NCBI GenBank assembly: GCA_963281255.1
Contig: OY725496.1
Coordinates: 1,116,001-1,180,000, forward strand
Direction of reading: 5' to 3'
Length of the DNA: 64,000 nt
From: Aphrocallistes beatrix
Taxonomy: Eukaryota > Porifera > Hexactinellida > Sceptrulophora > Aphrocallistidae
Shown: positions 22,904 through 34,320 of the stretch, piece after piece
Layout: every line of letters starts with the position of its first letter
Position numbering within the stretch: position 1 is the stretch's first letter
Notes under the pieces: model-generated
What the model was told of the DNA's origin: nothing
Database searches by the model: none
Seen by the model: the letters and a program-made list of their open reading frames with translations, nothing else
Program-made: the position numbers and the translations under genes

Positions 22904-22928
22904 TTCGGATAAATTTACTGTATATAAC

Positions 22929-23392
22929 GGGGAGCCTGCACATATCAGAATTTGGAGTTATGATTTTGTCAGAATATCTAGTTCTGCACATGTCAGAATC
23001 GGTTTTCTAGAGTTCTGCACTTGTTAGAATGTAATTTCTATAGTTCTAGTAAATGCAACTCGACCACCTCGTCACGAAATTAAAATGCCACTTTCAGACT
23101 CAAATGGACACTATTCCGAACATAAAATGCCCCTTTTCACACCTTTATTTTACATATTACTCTCGAAACTGCTCACTTTCGCTCTTCCATTCATTCTAAA
23201 AAGAAATAAAATGCCACTCAACCACCCTTCCACGAAACTAGAGTAGAACTTGACTCCCATTCTAACAAAGTCATAACTCGATAAAACTGATTCTGACATG
23301 TGCAGAACTCTATAATAGCCGATTCTGACAAGTGCAGAACTAATTATTATGACAAAATCATAACTAGAAATTCTGACATGTGCAGCTCCCCC
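22929..23392. mobile_element. GGGGAGCCTGCAC hAT-like MITE, copy 2
   Basis: Nearly identical to 10035-10593 but about 95 bp shorter in its repeated subterminal parts. Exact 8-bp duplication TATATAAC at 22921-22928 and 23393-23400. It inserted about 20 bp from the 5' end of a Heli-B copy. Confidence 0.9.
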
Positions 23393-23400
23393 TATATAAC

Positions 23401-23974
23401 TCCTCAAATAGCTAAAAGTCTTAAGCTGATCCTCAAATAGCTAAAAGTCTTAAGCTGATGAAAAGTCTTAAGCTTGACTTTCCACTTTTTTCACTTTTAT
23501 TGAGCAAATTCACTTGAATGTCCCTTTTGACATGGTATTTCTCATTATGTCTCACTTAATTGGATTCAATGCAATATAATTCTTTTGATTGCGTCATGCA
23601 ATATCCAACGGATTTCAAAGCTGCGTCCCCGCTTTTATCATGGTTCAGTGGGCATGTATGTGAAAACTGATTTCAAGATATAAAATCTAAACTCGTTTGA
23701 AACAATATGAAGAACTGATTTAATAGAATGTCTCATTCGTCAATAAACTCAGTTTGGGGACGCGGATCGATGGGATGCATAAGACACTACTTTTTGTTCG
23801 CTTTTCGAGCAGCACTAATAGCATGTGCTTTGGAATGCCATGTTTCTTACGACCAATTTATGCCCTATAAATAAAAGATAAATACTACATAGAATAGTCT
23901 AAAGCTACAAATCAATCAACTAAAATGTAGTCCATGGTATACTTAACTAAATGTCTAACCAAGTATATCGATAC
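23401..23974. other. Spacer downstream of an NHL gene
   Basis: A 27-bp direct repeat (CTCAAATAGCTAAAAGTCTT) stands at 23401-23460. No gene. The region holds the 3' flank of the minus-strand gene ending at 23975. Confidence 0.45.
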
Positions 23975-25240
23975 TCAGAAAAGTTGGATACAGTGGTTGG
24001 GGTTATGAGACACAACAACAATCCGTCCTTGTGAATCCAGAGTTATACCCGTTGGCTCAACGAATTCCCCTTTCTCTTCTCCTTCCTTCCCAAACTTGTG
24101 GATCAGTGCTCCTGTGTAGGAGAATATGCAGACACAGTGACGGTATGCATCGGCCATTATAATGTTGAGATCTGAATCAAGAAGTAGACTACCCGCAGAC
24201 CATACTTGACTATCACTATCTTCTCCCTTACTGATCATCTGTCTTGAGAGGTGGTGAGATGCATTGTAGATTCGAATACAAGGATTTCCCGAACATAATA
24301 CAACAATCTCCTCAGCTGTTAGTTTAACATCTTTGGCATGTTTAATATCAGAAATGAAACAATTGAATGAGAGATCTAGATTGAGACACTGGACACGGTT
24401 ATTATCAAATTCGCAAATATAAATTCGTCTCCATTCTGTAGAAACAGTGATACCTCTAGGATCCTTGAATTCAAGTTCTCCACCTCCTTCCTTTCCAATT
24501 GTATATAAGAAATTCCCTTGAAGAGAATAGATGTTAAGTGAACAACCAATAGATTGAGTGACATAAACCTTTTCTTGAAGAATACAGATTCCAATTGGAC
24601 CATTCATTCTCTCACTGAACATAAATAAGAATTGAAACATCCTATCAAACACTTGAACACGAGCATTCCCAAAGTCACAGATGTAAAAATTATTTATATT
24701 AATATCCACAGTGATACCCTCAGGATTGCCAAATGTACCACGATTTTCGGAATATAAATAATGGTTCCCGAATACTGCTAACGGAACTCCTTTCTTCTTG
24801 TATTCACTGATCAATTTATCACTCTTCTTCTCGCTATTAACACGTATTGCACCCAGTGTACTCAATTTAGATTCCAAATCTAGGCTCCATTCAAAATCCA
24901 CATTCCCCATTCCTTTCGTTTTGTCGCATAGTACTTGTATCTTTAGTTCTGAAATCTTCTCATCAATCTGAGCCATACTTTGTTGGAGAATTTCTTTCAC
25001 TCTATTGCCTTTCAGAGTATTTTCTAACTGTCCCTTGGAAACAGACAGTTGTTCAATCTCTTCAGCTATTCCTCTTCCATGAAACGTATCTTCCAACTCC
25101 TGTACTTCTGCTAATAAAGATGTTTCTCTCTCTTGTAACAAATGATGAGCTCTAGCGAACTTCTGTCGAATTTCTCCACGAGCTCTATCGAACTGATTCA
25201 GGTTGTCATCTTCCTTCCTTACTAACTCAGCGCTAGCCAT
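23975..25240 (-). CDS. Coiled-coil NHL-repeat protein (TRIM-NHL-like without RING)
   Basis: 421-codon intact frame starting MASAELVRKEDD. Residues about 10-135 are heptad-rich coiled coil (LLQERETSLLAEVQEL, then KISELKIQV). Residues about 165-421 form six NHL blades: NPEGITVD, GPIGICIL, DPRGITVS, KDVKLTAEE, AGSLLLDSD and EPTGITLD mark the blade starts. In TRIM-NHL proteins this pairing follows a RING and B-box; here the zinc-binding part is absent, so the protein is probably a scaffold or sensor rather than an E3 ligase (inference). The closest relative in the window is the gene at 28514, which shares the order and the PRGI/DLSF blade features. The ATG at 25238-25240 is the first in frame. 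Confidence 0.9.
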   Translation of the reverse strand: MASAELVRKEDDNLNQFDRARGEIRQKFARAHHLLQERETSLLAEVQELEDTFHGRGIAEEIEQLSVSKGQLENTLKGNRVKEILQQSMAQIDEKISELKIQVLCDKTKGMGNVDFEWSLDLESKLSTLGAIRVNSEKKSDKLISEYKKKGVPLAVFGNHYLYSENRGTFGNPEGITVDININNFYICDFGNARVQVFDRMFQFLFMFSERMNGPIGICILQEKVYVTQSIGCSLNIYSLQGNFLYTIGKEGGGELEFKDPRGITVSTEWRRIYICEFDNNRVQCLNLDLSFNCFISDIKHAKDVKLTAEEIVVLCSGNPCIRIYNASHHLSRQMISKGEDSDSQVWSAGSLLLDSDLNIIMADAYRHCVCIFSYTGALIHKFGKEGEEKGEFVEPTGITLDSQGRIVVVSHNPNHCIQLF

Positions 25241-25964
25241 GACAATCTATGAAATATCTGTTTAACTTCAAGTGTATCGTATCAATGAACTAATGATAGT
25301 AGAGTGTAAAATAAGAATATTAGAAACTGGTTATTATGTGTGCTTTATACTAGACTATATTCGCGCTAGAATTTGTTTTTATAGGATATCAGCCTATTCG
25401 CACTACTGCATTATACAACATTCCTATCCATGACATCATATTCAGCTATTGCAATCGAGGTTCGAAAATAGATCAGTGGTCTATCAGGATGTTGCATTCC
25501 CACGGAGATAGTAATATATTCTTGCTCTCTATGATATTTCCAGATTATCACCCAGTGAGATTTATTAATTAAACAAAGTAAAACTGCGCATTCCTCTGAG
25601 CAGTGATTTTGTATTCAGGGTATATTTTCATTTATGCTAAAATGAACTCAAATATTATCATGCATTTCAAGAGCGGATTTGTAATAGATGATGAACTGAT
25701 TCTAAATTTAATTTGAGAGGAAACTTTGGCTGTTCCTATGTCCAAAACTATTAATGTTTCGTCAAGTTTTGCGAATGATCTACTGTATCTGTATGATTTT
25801 TGTAATTACAGTAGAAACCGTTTTTTTCTTACACCGGGTTTTCCGTATTAATCGGTCGGTTTATTCTTCATATAGGTATCTTACATCGATTAATTCTTAC
25901 TACATATATACTTGTAGATCTTAAAGGATAAAGCAAAAATGTCGGTCGAAAGACCGATAGTGCA
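25241..25964. other. Upstream region of the NHL gene
   Basis: No clear TATA box or repeat. A possible MITE left end, ACAGTAGAAACCG, stands near 25808 with no partner. Nothing else seen. Confidence 0.4.
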
Positions 25965-26869
25965 GCTCCAGGAAGTGACTCAAAGGAATATGAAATGTAA
26001 ATATTGGAATACAACGGGAAACACTCATTTTAGGGCATTCTAAGTGTGAGAATTGGAATATATATATACATATACATATTAAAATTCCCTATATTAGCTG
26101 TTGAAAACTCGCTTTTAGCTCAAAATAAGTTTTTTTGCAAAAGGTGTGAATATATGTAGATATCAATATGTTAATAACTCATAAAATATTCATGTTATTA
26201 CTTTCAAAGCGCGAAAATCGGTCCTGCATTAGTTGAGATCTTGCTTATATCTTTAAATAAAGCTTTGCAGTGGTGGTGTTAAAATATGAATATATACTTA
26301 TAAAACCCGGAAGTGATGAGATTTTGCGAAAAAAATGTTGATGGTGCACATCTACATCATAAAGAGATTCTACATGCGAAATTTGGAAAAAATCGGACTG
26401 TTAGATTTCGCAGTAGCGCGCGTACAGACATCATACATACATACATACATACATACATACATACATACATACATACATACATACATACATACATACATAC
26501 ATACATACATACATACATACATACATACATACATACATACATACATACATACATACATACATACATACATACATACATACATACATACATACATACATAC
26601 ATACATACATACATACATACATACATACATACATACATACATACATACATACATACATACATACATACATACATACATACATACATACATACATACATAC
26701 ATACATACATACATACATACATACATACATACATACATACATACATACATACATACATACATACATACATACATACATACATACATACATACATACATAC
26801 ATACATACATACATACATACATACATACATACATACATACATACATACATACATACATACATACATACA

Positions 26870-26903
<34 letters not shown>

Positions 26904-26990
26904 CATACATACATACATACATACGGACGGACGGACGAGATACTCCGTCCATGCCATAAGGGCATCTCCCTATTGGAGCTGCACTAAAAA
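25965..26990. mobile_element. TAGTGCAGCTCC element with microsatellite (family C)
   Basis: Left end TAGTGCAGCTCCAGGAAGTG and right end TATTGGAGCTGCACTA are inverted repeats. A second copy of the body occupies 38985-40033 and a partial one about 46132-46500. The (CATA)n tract lies inside, before the right end CCGTCCATGCCATAAG. Non-coding; class unclear, probably a DNA-transposon MITE. Confidence 0.68.
26431..26924. repeat. (CATA)n microsatellite, about 490 bp
   Basis: Pure tetranucleotide tract with a single visible interruption near 26898, ending in a short (GGAC)n run. Open frames of up to 249 codons across it are artefacts of the repeat. Confidence 0.99.
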
Positions 26991-26999
26991 TGAAATTGG

Positions 27000-27560
27000 G
27001 ACCAGAAGGTTAGTTCATAATAAACGAATGTTCATATTAAGCGGGTTCATAATAAACAACCGGGTTCATAATAAACAACTGTAATAACTAGGTCTTGAAA
27101 TTTGATAGGCAATAGGCTACTTCATATTAGATAATAATACAACTTGAACTTCTAAATTCAAAGACTGTAGAGTTATGCTGCAATCTAGTATTCGGTCACA
27201 ATCTAAAAATAGACCCATAACTCAATCTCGCTGAATTTAGAAGATATCCCTAATAAGAAGTATCCTATTACCAATAAGCACCGAACCCGGGGGGCTGAGG
27301 GGACTCGAGCCCCCCTGGATTCGAAGATGACCCATATACGCAATACAAAAGTTAAGGCTGAGCCCCGTAGGACTGACAAATTGTTCATAGATTTACTAAT
27401 CTTGGTTTTACAAAAATTATACATTAATAACATTTAGAAGTAGGATAAACAGTTAGAAAATCGCTAAAATCGTCTTTAAAATAACTCATTTCGCAATGAT
27501 ATAATGACTAATCAAAATTTTATCAACATATTTATGCACTCTGACATCATATTATTATAT
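27000..27560. repeat. Partial copy of the long inverted-repeat family
   Basis: Shares words with 12416-13543 (CTAAATTCAAAGACTGTAGA, GATTTTGTT-like arms, ATGATATAATGACTAATCA). A G/C-rich insertion (CCCGGGGGGCTGAGGGG) stands at about 27285. No gene. Confidence 0.5.
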
Positions 27561-27702
27561 GCTGGAAATATATTATTAAGGTCTGTCCTGCACGGTTAAC
27601 GATTTTCGGCTAATCATGTATTATTTTAATCTGCTATTACTCCATCCCTAGTCTATAGTTTTCAGTCTACTGTGAGGCATTATATTGAGCAGGTTATGCA
27701 TA

Positions 27703-28158
27703 CACTGCCTAAACAAAAGTATTCATACACCCCATAATTCCCCATACAAATAGTTATAATACTGATTTATTTAGCGAGTCAAGGTATTTAATTGGTAAGA
27801 GATACGCTTAATTTAGCTTCAAATTCGAATTCTCCATATTCGAATGACTCACTTTTTATCTTTCAACTTATGTAAGGTTAAAAATTTCAAACTGTGCCAC
27901 CTCATACCACCAACGCCATCATATACAATGGTGATCACTCGCGACATGTGGCATAGGAAAGCAAATGCTGAAAATCCTTAATCTTGAAGAAGAGTAATTA
28001 AGTTGAAAACTTATAAAGTGGGTAATTTGAATGAATTCGAATTTGAAGTTAAATTAAGGGTATCTCTTAACAATTAAATACCTTGACTCGCTAAATCAGT
28101 ATTATAACTATTTGTATGGGGAATTATGGGATGTACGAATACTTTTGTTCAGGCAGTG
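27703..28158. mobile_element. Tc1-like MITE with long inverted repeats
   Basis: Ends CACTGCCTAAACAAAAGTAT and ATACTTTTGTTCAGGCAGTG, TA on both sides, with arms of nearly 200 bp around a short centre. Relatives at 45614-46085 and 48303-48768 and a half copy at 39187. Confidence 0.87.
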
Positions 28159-28513
28159 TAGATAAATTAATGAGTGTATTACCATATAGATATGTACATT
28201 GTACCTAGACGGACACTTATTTTAAATTAAGCATTCTTTGGATTTAGAGATTGGATATTGTTTTATCAACAGGTTGCCTAACTATACTTAGCTCCATATG
28301 AACACATATTCTGGTATAAACCAGGATATGTTTCCACATGGAGCTATATATAGATTAATATTACAGTAATACGTTGATCAAGCTACACTAAGTGTAATAT
28401 TAGACTCATTAGCCTTATAAACTCTATAAAGCTTATTTAATGTGAAATATTGAATTAGTACTTCTTGCTTAGTAGTGTATTGCGTTATAATATTATTGAG
28501 TTCTATCAAGTGA
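28159..28513. other. Upstream region of the NHL gene at 28514
   Basis: Contains a short imperfect inverted pair (ATATGAACACATATTCTGG / CCAGGATATGTTTCCACATG) at 28298-28343. No clear promoter motif seen. Confidence 0.4.
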
Positions 28514-29714
28514 ATGGCTACGCGTGAAGATATTGGAGGAAGTTTGGAGGGATTTCATCGGTTTGATGCTTTGACACAAGAAATAGAAAATAAGTTTTCG
28601 CACTTCCATTCACTCCTCGAAACACGAAGAGTGTCTCTTCTTGAGAGAGTGAAGAAGATGAGAGATCTCTACCAGCAGCATCAGGATCTGTCCGAAGCGA
28701 TAAAACAGCTGGAAGGAATGAGGAACGCTGCTAATGAAATGTTGAAAGGAAATTTTGTCGTTGGTGACAAGGATGATATCGTTCAAATACTGGATGGCAG
28801 GGTACAAAGAAAGAAAGGAAAAAAATCCGATTTAGAACTCATTTCTAATCAAAGGTTTCTCGACAATAGTGACGAGTTTACTGATTGTGTAAAAAGAATG
28901 CATTTGAGAGGATTAGAAGCAGTGGAGTATTGTAAGAGAAGAGAACCTTTAATCATGAAGGGGAAGAGAGGATACGGTGAAAGAGAAGTTATTGTTCCTT
29001 ATGGTATGGCTATTGATGTTACAAGTGATGAAGTGTTTGTAGTGGATTTCTATAACTCTCTAGTATGTGTCTATTCTTCTGAAGGAGAGTTAGTTAGAAA
29101 ATTTGGAGAAGAACAGTTGAATGGACCTTATGGTATCTGTCTATTTGGAAAATTCCTATTTGTATCAAGTTTCTTACGTTCAGTAATTTACAAGTTTGCT
29201 AAAACTGGAGAGTTTGTGAAGAGTACTAGCTTAGAAGGTGAGAATGCAATACAGCTTGAGAATCCAACTGGTATGTGTGTATATTTGTAATAAAGGACAT
29301 AACGGAATTGAATTGTTAAAACTAGATCTGTCATTTATTAAGAATTTCGGAGAAGATAAACTAGAATATCCACAAGATATCAAACCATTCAACTATCAGA
29401 TATTTGTCCTCGTTAAGCATGATAATACAATTCACACATTCAATACAGAACACAATTTTCTCCGTTCTATCCATTTCACTGGTCTACAGAGTCAGATATC
29501 TTATTCTTCATTCTTCTTCACAATTGACAATAAGGGTAGCTTTATAGTTAGTGTCAGAAAGGCTGGTTGTTTGAAAGTTTTCAATCCTTCAGGAGAATAT
29601 GTAGAGACACTAGGAGAAGGATTCCTACTTCAACCTCAGGGTGTTACAATGGATAATCAACAGCGTATTCTTGTTATTAGCGAGTCGAGATACAACTGTT
29701 TTCAAGCATACTAA
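28514..29714 (+). CDS. Coiled-coil NHL-repeat protein, one frame break
   Basis: Starts MATREDIGG at 28514. Residues about 10-90 are coiled coil (SLLERVKKMRDLYQQHQDL). NHL blades follow from about residue 160 (VPYGMAIDV, GPYGICLF). The frame breaks at about 29275, after NPTGMCV, and continues in another frame from about 29282 (YICNKGHNG, then LDLSF) to the stop at 29712-29714. Against the paralogue at 23975, about seven residues of the third blade are missing at the break. A short deletion therefore fits better than an intron, because the GTATGT there has no acceptor at a plausible distance. Either a young pseudogene or an assembly error. The last blades end PQGVTMD...NCFQAY. Confidence 0.8.
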
Positions 29715-29781
29715 CTTATCCTGTATTTTTCCTAATTCTCTAGTTTTCCTCTTTAGTAGCTTATTTTTGATTTTTTTGATT

Positions 29782-29981
29782 NNNNNNNNNNNNNNNNNNN
29801 NNNNNNNNNNNNNNNNNNNNNNNNNNNNNNNNNNNNNNNNNNNNNNNNNNNNNNNNNNNNNNNNNNNNNNNNNNNNNNNNNNNNNNNNNNNNNNNNNNNN
29901 NNNNNNNNNNNNNNNNNNNNNNNNNNNNNNNNNNNNNNNNNNNNNNNNNNNNNNNNNNNNNNNNNNNNNNNNNNNNNNNNN
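29782..29981. other. Assembly gap (200 N)
   Basis: Exactly 200 unresolved bases between the NHL gene's 3' flank and one arm of a long palindromic repeat. The missing arm is probably why assembly failed here. Confidence 0.99.
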
Positions 29982-30955
29982 GCATAGTTATTGCGGTTTT
30001 CAAGATATGACCTCAACTGATCAAAATGCGTTTCCATAGCAACGCTGGAATGTAGCAACATTCCATAAAAATTATTCACTTTTCGCATCAACCCATTCAC
30101 AGCTCAGTTCTATACAAAGAAACTATAATAAAACAACCACTTAGAAGTGCCCTTAAACAACCTCTGAAATTCACCAAATGTGTCGCAAATAAAACCTATT
30201 GTGCAATCATATGATGACTAATCGAAATTTTAACAACGGATATGGATACTCTGGCGTCATATTTATGTATGCTGGTAATACATTTCGAAGCTCTATTCTG
30301 CGTCGTTCATGATTTTTGGCAGATCATGTATTTGATCAACCATCTTCGACCGCATCCCTGGTCAATTTTTGAGATTTAGATGGGTGGCCTTATATACAGA
30401 GTGCTATGTTCGGACTAAATATCGGTTGTTTAGCAAATATTATCCCTCTAAAATTAGCTTTTCAACTCATTAGTGTCATTTATTGCATTCCTATTACATA
30501 GCAACAATAGCATTACACACTGGTTATGTTTAGTCTGTCTGTGGTCAAATATACAACAGACTTATAATTCCAAATGTACATATCAATTGCAGAATGTTGT
30601 AAGAATTAGTGATATTATAGAGGAAGACAAAAAAGCATTTTCAAAATGGTAGAATTGAGAGTTGTCAGGTCAATTGTATATTTTTACAAAAGGCATAAAA
30701 TTTTGAATTATATATAGAAAGCGTTTACAGGTACAAAAATGTGAATAACTCAAAGAGAACATATGGAAACCAAATAAAATTTTGTATACAATGAATTCTG
30801 AATATAAACAGTAAAACACCCAAAAATAAAACAGTTTCAAAAATATACATTTCTGTTACGTCATAGTTCCGGTTTGCTTCGGGAGTTGGTTTCAGTTCCA
30901 GTTTTCACGAAGAAAAGGAACTCAAAACTTAATTTACTCAAGTATTTCGTTTTCT
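29982..30955 (+). repeat. One arm of the 2.3-kb palindromic element
   Basis: Collinear with 53175-54394 (GCATAGTTATTGCGGTTTTC, then GACCTCAACTGATC) and extending to GGAACTCAAAACTTAATTT, which matches the outer edge of the other arm at 52030. It lacks the MITE found at 53698, so it provides the empty site. Confidence 0.85.
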
Positions 30956-31260
30956 CCATATGTAAAAACATAAGTATTGCAACTTATGAAAGAATTTGAT
31001 GAATATTTTTCGAGTTATTCGAGTTTGAAATGGGATGGTGGTTTTACCATTGTGAAAATCCTTGGTCAAACAGCAAAAATTCAAAAATCTGTGACGTCAT
31101 AACTCAAAAACCACATGACCGATTGATCTGAAATTTTCACAAAAGTAAAGGCATATCAGTGCCCTGTCACACAGCAAATTTCAGATCAATCGGTTGATGG
31201 TGGTGAAATTATTGGTTTTTTGACATGGAATTCCCCATATGTATATCTATCTATCTATCT
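30956..31260. other. Spacer with a short inverted pair and (TATC)n
   Basis: GATTGATCTGAAATTTTCAC near 31122 and GCAAATTTCAGATCAATCGG near 31175 can pair. A short (TATC)n tract ends at 31260. No gene. Confidence 0.45.
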
Positions 31261-31760
31261 GTAACGAATTGCTTGAAGAAACTGCAAGGCACAGAAAGCT
31301 GATTTCTGGCATGTTGGAGTCTTTTGGCTATGGCTAGTTCTGACCTAAGATGAAAAGTTCTGACCTAAGATGAAATTGTAGACACATCGTGGAATTATGA
31401 CGTCATTGTCACCTTTCTTATATAATTAGAAATTTCAGTTTTTCTACTATAACTCAGCCATTTTAGGTGATAGAAAGGTGTAATTTTAATAGAATGTGTA
31501 TATTAATACATTTCACATATGATACAACTCTCATCAAAAAATGATGACTCATCACTCTGTTATGTCGCCATCATTACACATCAAAAATTGAAAAATTTGG
31601 TGATTTTTCGAGCGTTATCGATTATAACAGTAGGACAGACATATTTAGAGATGTCATCTTCCTTATAATTAATCAATGTGACCTCAGGCGCCCAAAGGGC
31701 ACCTCCGGCGGGCACAAAGTGTCCGCCAGCCGCACAGCGCAAGCAAGCGAAGCGCGCTTG
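31261..31760 (+). mobile_element. Heli-A copy, plus orientation
   Basis: Body from GTAACGAATTGCTTGAAGAA to the 3' end GCAAGCGAAGCGCGCTTG followed by T. The hairpins GGGCACAAAGTGTCC and GGCGCCCAAAGGGC are visible. The 5' terminus is missing. Confidence 0.8.
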
Positions 31761-32184
31761 TACGTATATAAATATAGTGTAAAAGTATCCCAAATCCGTT
31801 GTTAGAATAAAGATTAGTCATCATATTATTGCGCAATAGGTTATATTTGTGACAAATTTAGTGATTTTCTAAGGCCATTTAAGGATACTTTTGAGTTTTT
31901 TATTATATAATTTTGTACAGAACTGACCTGTGTATCTGTTGATGCGAAAAATTTGAGCCTATGAGCCTAGGCTTGGGGGCGCCTCAGCTCGCTTGTGTTA
32001 TTGTTAATTGAGTATTGCAATTGAATAAACGATTAATACAACCCCTCTGCCTCTAGTGTTCTCCGGCAGAAAGGTTATATCCAGCAGCTGCGTTTTCCGG
32101 AAAGCGGCGCATGCATAAATATTTTGCTTGTTTCTCCTAATTTAAACTAAACATTATAGGTTTACAGCAGATTCTCCTAATAAA
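31761..32184 (+). promoter_or_regulatory. Upstream region of the VLIG-like gene
   Basis: 31790-31960 is a fragment of the long inverted-repeat family. The last 100 bp hold a possible TATA-like CATAAATATT at about 32113 and a leader ending CCTAATAAA before the ATG. Promoter assignment is tentative. Confidence 0.4.
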
Positions 32185-34320
32185 ATGGCAGGAGAGAATA
32201 AGAAGTTGGAAGTTGAACTCCAAAATCTTGGGCTCAAACAAAAGCCTTTGGAATTCATCCTGGAGAAAGGAGAAAAATTTATAGATTCACCAGAAATTTT
32301 AGCAAAAAAGTTCTCAATTCCTCTTACTTCAGCAAAACAAGCCTTGAATATTATAAAACGTCATAGGGACATACATATCTCCAAAGAAGTAAAGAGATTT
32401 GGAAAACACGTAAAAAAGAACCGAAATATGAATCTAAATGAGATAGCTCTATTATATGATTTTGACGATATTATAGTTACTGAGTTTTTAAAAGGCAAAG
32501 AAAAATCTTCATTAACTGATTTGGCGAAACAAGCGATAAAAGAAAAATATAACTCTGGGTATTCTATAACAGAAATCGCAAATCAATTAAGAGTATCTGA
32601 AATAAATATAGGAGAATATGTTGAGAATACCTTCATAACATTTACTGGAAGAGAAGGAAAGAGAGCTTTAGAAACAATTCAGAAATATTTTGAGATGTAT
32701 CCAATTATGAAGCTCAGAGAATTGATTGTAACAAAAGATGTTGAATTACAAGAGAAAATTTGCTTTGATTTGCTGAGAATAGATAAAAATGACTACGAAG
32801 ATATTGAAGAATATTTTATGAAGTTTGACGAGTCAGAAAATTTCTTTAAAATTGAAGAAGATTTAAGCATTGAAGCCAAGACATATATTAGGGCAAGCAG
32901 TATAGACAACACCAGAAAACTCAGCGTTCAAATAAATAGAATGCAAAAGGTGATCCGTGATTACCTACTACGGTTTGACCCAGATAAATCTCTCCTGCTT
33001 CATTGTGCTGAAGAGCAGTTACGAAAAATTCAAATATTTGGGGAAAGTTTCTGGTTTAAAACACTTATATCTCATACTACGTACAGATTGATCATTACAA
33101 ACTCATTTAGAGACTTAATTCAATATTCAAAGTCGTTGGTAGGTAGTTTACCAAAGAAGATACTTAACGAACTCTTACCATTAGCATTCTACTACATTAA
33201 GTGCAGTTTACCGTTAGATGAACTCACACAGATAATCTCTAATATAACTCACATACCGCTAACTACACTAGACCTATTCCATTTAATCTTTCAAATGTCA
33301 GATCCCGTAGTCAGAGGTCTATGTATAGAACACTATTCTTTCAGTAATCCAGTTCCATTCTACTATCCAATTCTCAGACCCTACTGCTTAGGACAAACAT
33401 CTTGTCAATTCGAAATCTGTAAAGAACTCTGGTATTCTCTACAACAGTTCAGTGGTTTAGTGTCATTTGGTTTAGGATGGGCTTCTTGGAATCCTATTGG
33501 AAAATCCCATTTGCTGGATTTAATGTTTGAAACTGATTTTGCTAAGGGAAGTCCTCAGAACAGTCCATTCCATCTAAATTCCATCGATATTCAGATGACT
33601 AAAAACCTCTTTGGACTAAAAGATGGTAATGAATCTACTCGATGGGCTTACATAGATTGTAACGGGTGCTCAGATTTCAACATCATTAAAGCAATATGCA
33701 AAAATTTGGACATTGCATTAATTCATGTTACTCATTCCGACTTTAGTGAGAACTATATACGCATAGAAGAAGAATTAAATATAATCACAGTCAATACAAA
33801 GCGTGTCTATGTATTTGTTCGAGACTGTCCAGAGAATGGTATAGAAATGCATAAGAATGTTATGAGTGCTCCAAAAATAACTGTACTTTTCATTCCTAAT
33901 CTAGTTAAGCAACAATTATCTTCAGATTTGAAAAAAATTGGTTATCAAGTTTTGCACTCTGATCCGAGATTTGCTGAGATCAATTTCCTTGGCCATCTGA
34001 TAAAAGAGTATGATAGTTGGGATAATTCAGATACCAAACTAATCGAAGCAATTAAGAAATACATTTACGCTGAAGTCCCGAGCAAATGTGAAGCTAATTT
34101 CCCTTTTTTAAGTTACTATCCACATTTTGTTGAATACATGAGTTGTTATTACGAAGCTTCTGGTTCTATGGACCAAAAAGAAATTGACGAACTAAATAGA
34201 AAATGTGAAATTCTTGCTAAACACCTTCAAAATACGAAAATTAGTGCAATAGTATGGTGCTTTAATGAAATTCTAGCTAAAGAAAATTCAACGCTTCTTT
34301 TATGGAAATTATTTCGTTGA
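32185..34320 (+). CDS. VLIG/GVIN-like very large GTPase, N-terminal part
   Basis: First of four successive frames of one gene spanning 32185-38706. Residues 1-200 contain four helix-turn-helix-like units spaced 44-49 residues (starting about 35, 84, 128, 177; the clearest is SITEIANQLRVSEINIGEYV). Residues about 240-700 match the region upstream of the GTPase in vertebrate VLIG proteins: DLFHLIFQMSDPVVRGL followed by NPVPFYYPIL corresponds to the family's 'D...IF.CSD..LRQ...K...CQ.A.PLLLP' block, and SFGLGWASWNPIGKSHLL to its 'F.RLG....SKS.LLN' block. In mammals the family is interferon-inducible and related to GBP/dynamin-like GTPases; a defence role here is inference. The ATG is the first in frame. 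The frame stops at 34320, but a GT-AG intron (34252-34337) would bypass the stop. Confidence 0.85.
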   Translation: MAGENKKLEVELQNLGLKQKPLEFILEKGEKFIDSPEILAKKFSIPLTSAKQALNIIKRHRDIHISKEVKRFGKHVKKNRNMNLNEIALLYDFDDIIVTEFLKGKEKSSLTDLAKQAIKEKYNSGYSITEIANQLRVSEINIGEYVENTFITFTGREGKRALETIQKYFEMYPIMKLRELIVTKDVELQEKICFDLLRIDKNDYEDIEEYFMKFDESENFFKIEEDLSIEAKTYIRASSIDNTRKLSVQINRMQKVIRDYLLRFDPDKSLLLHCAEEQLRKIQIFGESFWFKTLISHTTYRLIITNSFRDLIQYSKSLVGSLPKKILNELLPLAFYYIKCSLPLDELTQIISNITHIPLTTLDLFHLIFQMSDPVVRGLCIEHYSFSNPVPFYYPILRPYCLGQTSCQFEICKELWYSLQQFSGLVSFGLGWASWNPIGKSHLLDLMFETDFAKGSPQNSPFHLNSIDIQMTKNLFGLKDGNESTRWAYIDCNGCSDFNIIKAICKNLDIALIHVTHSDFSENYIRIEEELNIITVNTKRVYVFVRDCPENGIEMHKNVMSAPKITVLFIPNLVKQQLSSDLKKIGYQVLHSDPRFAEINFLGHLIKEYDSWDNSDTKLIEAIKKYIYAEVPSKCEANFPFLSYYPHFVEYMSCYYEASGSMDQKEIDELNRKCEILAKHLQNTKISAIVWCFNEILAKENSTLLLWKLFR

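Noticed and set aside
26313-27084. Five long open frames (173-249 codons) of IHTY or MYVC repeats
   Set aside because: They are translations of the (CATA)n tract in several frames and on both strands, with no unique coding flanks.
29271-29295. Intron at the frame break of the NHL gene (GTATGT donor)
   Set aside because: The only nearby frame-compatible acceptor gives about 25 nt, too short to splice, and comparison with the paralogue shows missing coding residues instead.
34280-34320. Programmed -1 ribosomal frameshift in the GTPase gene
   Set aside because: No X XXY YYZ slippery heptamer in the correct phase was found near the overlap; an intron or indel explains it better.
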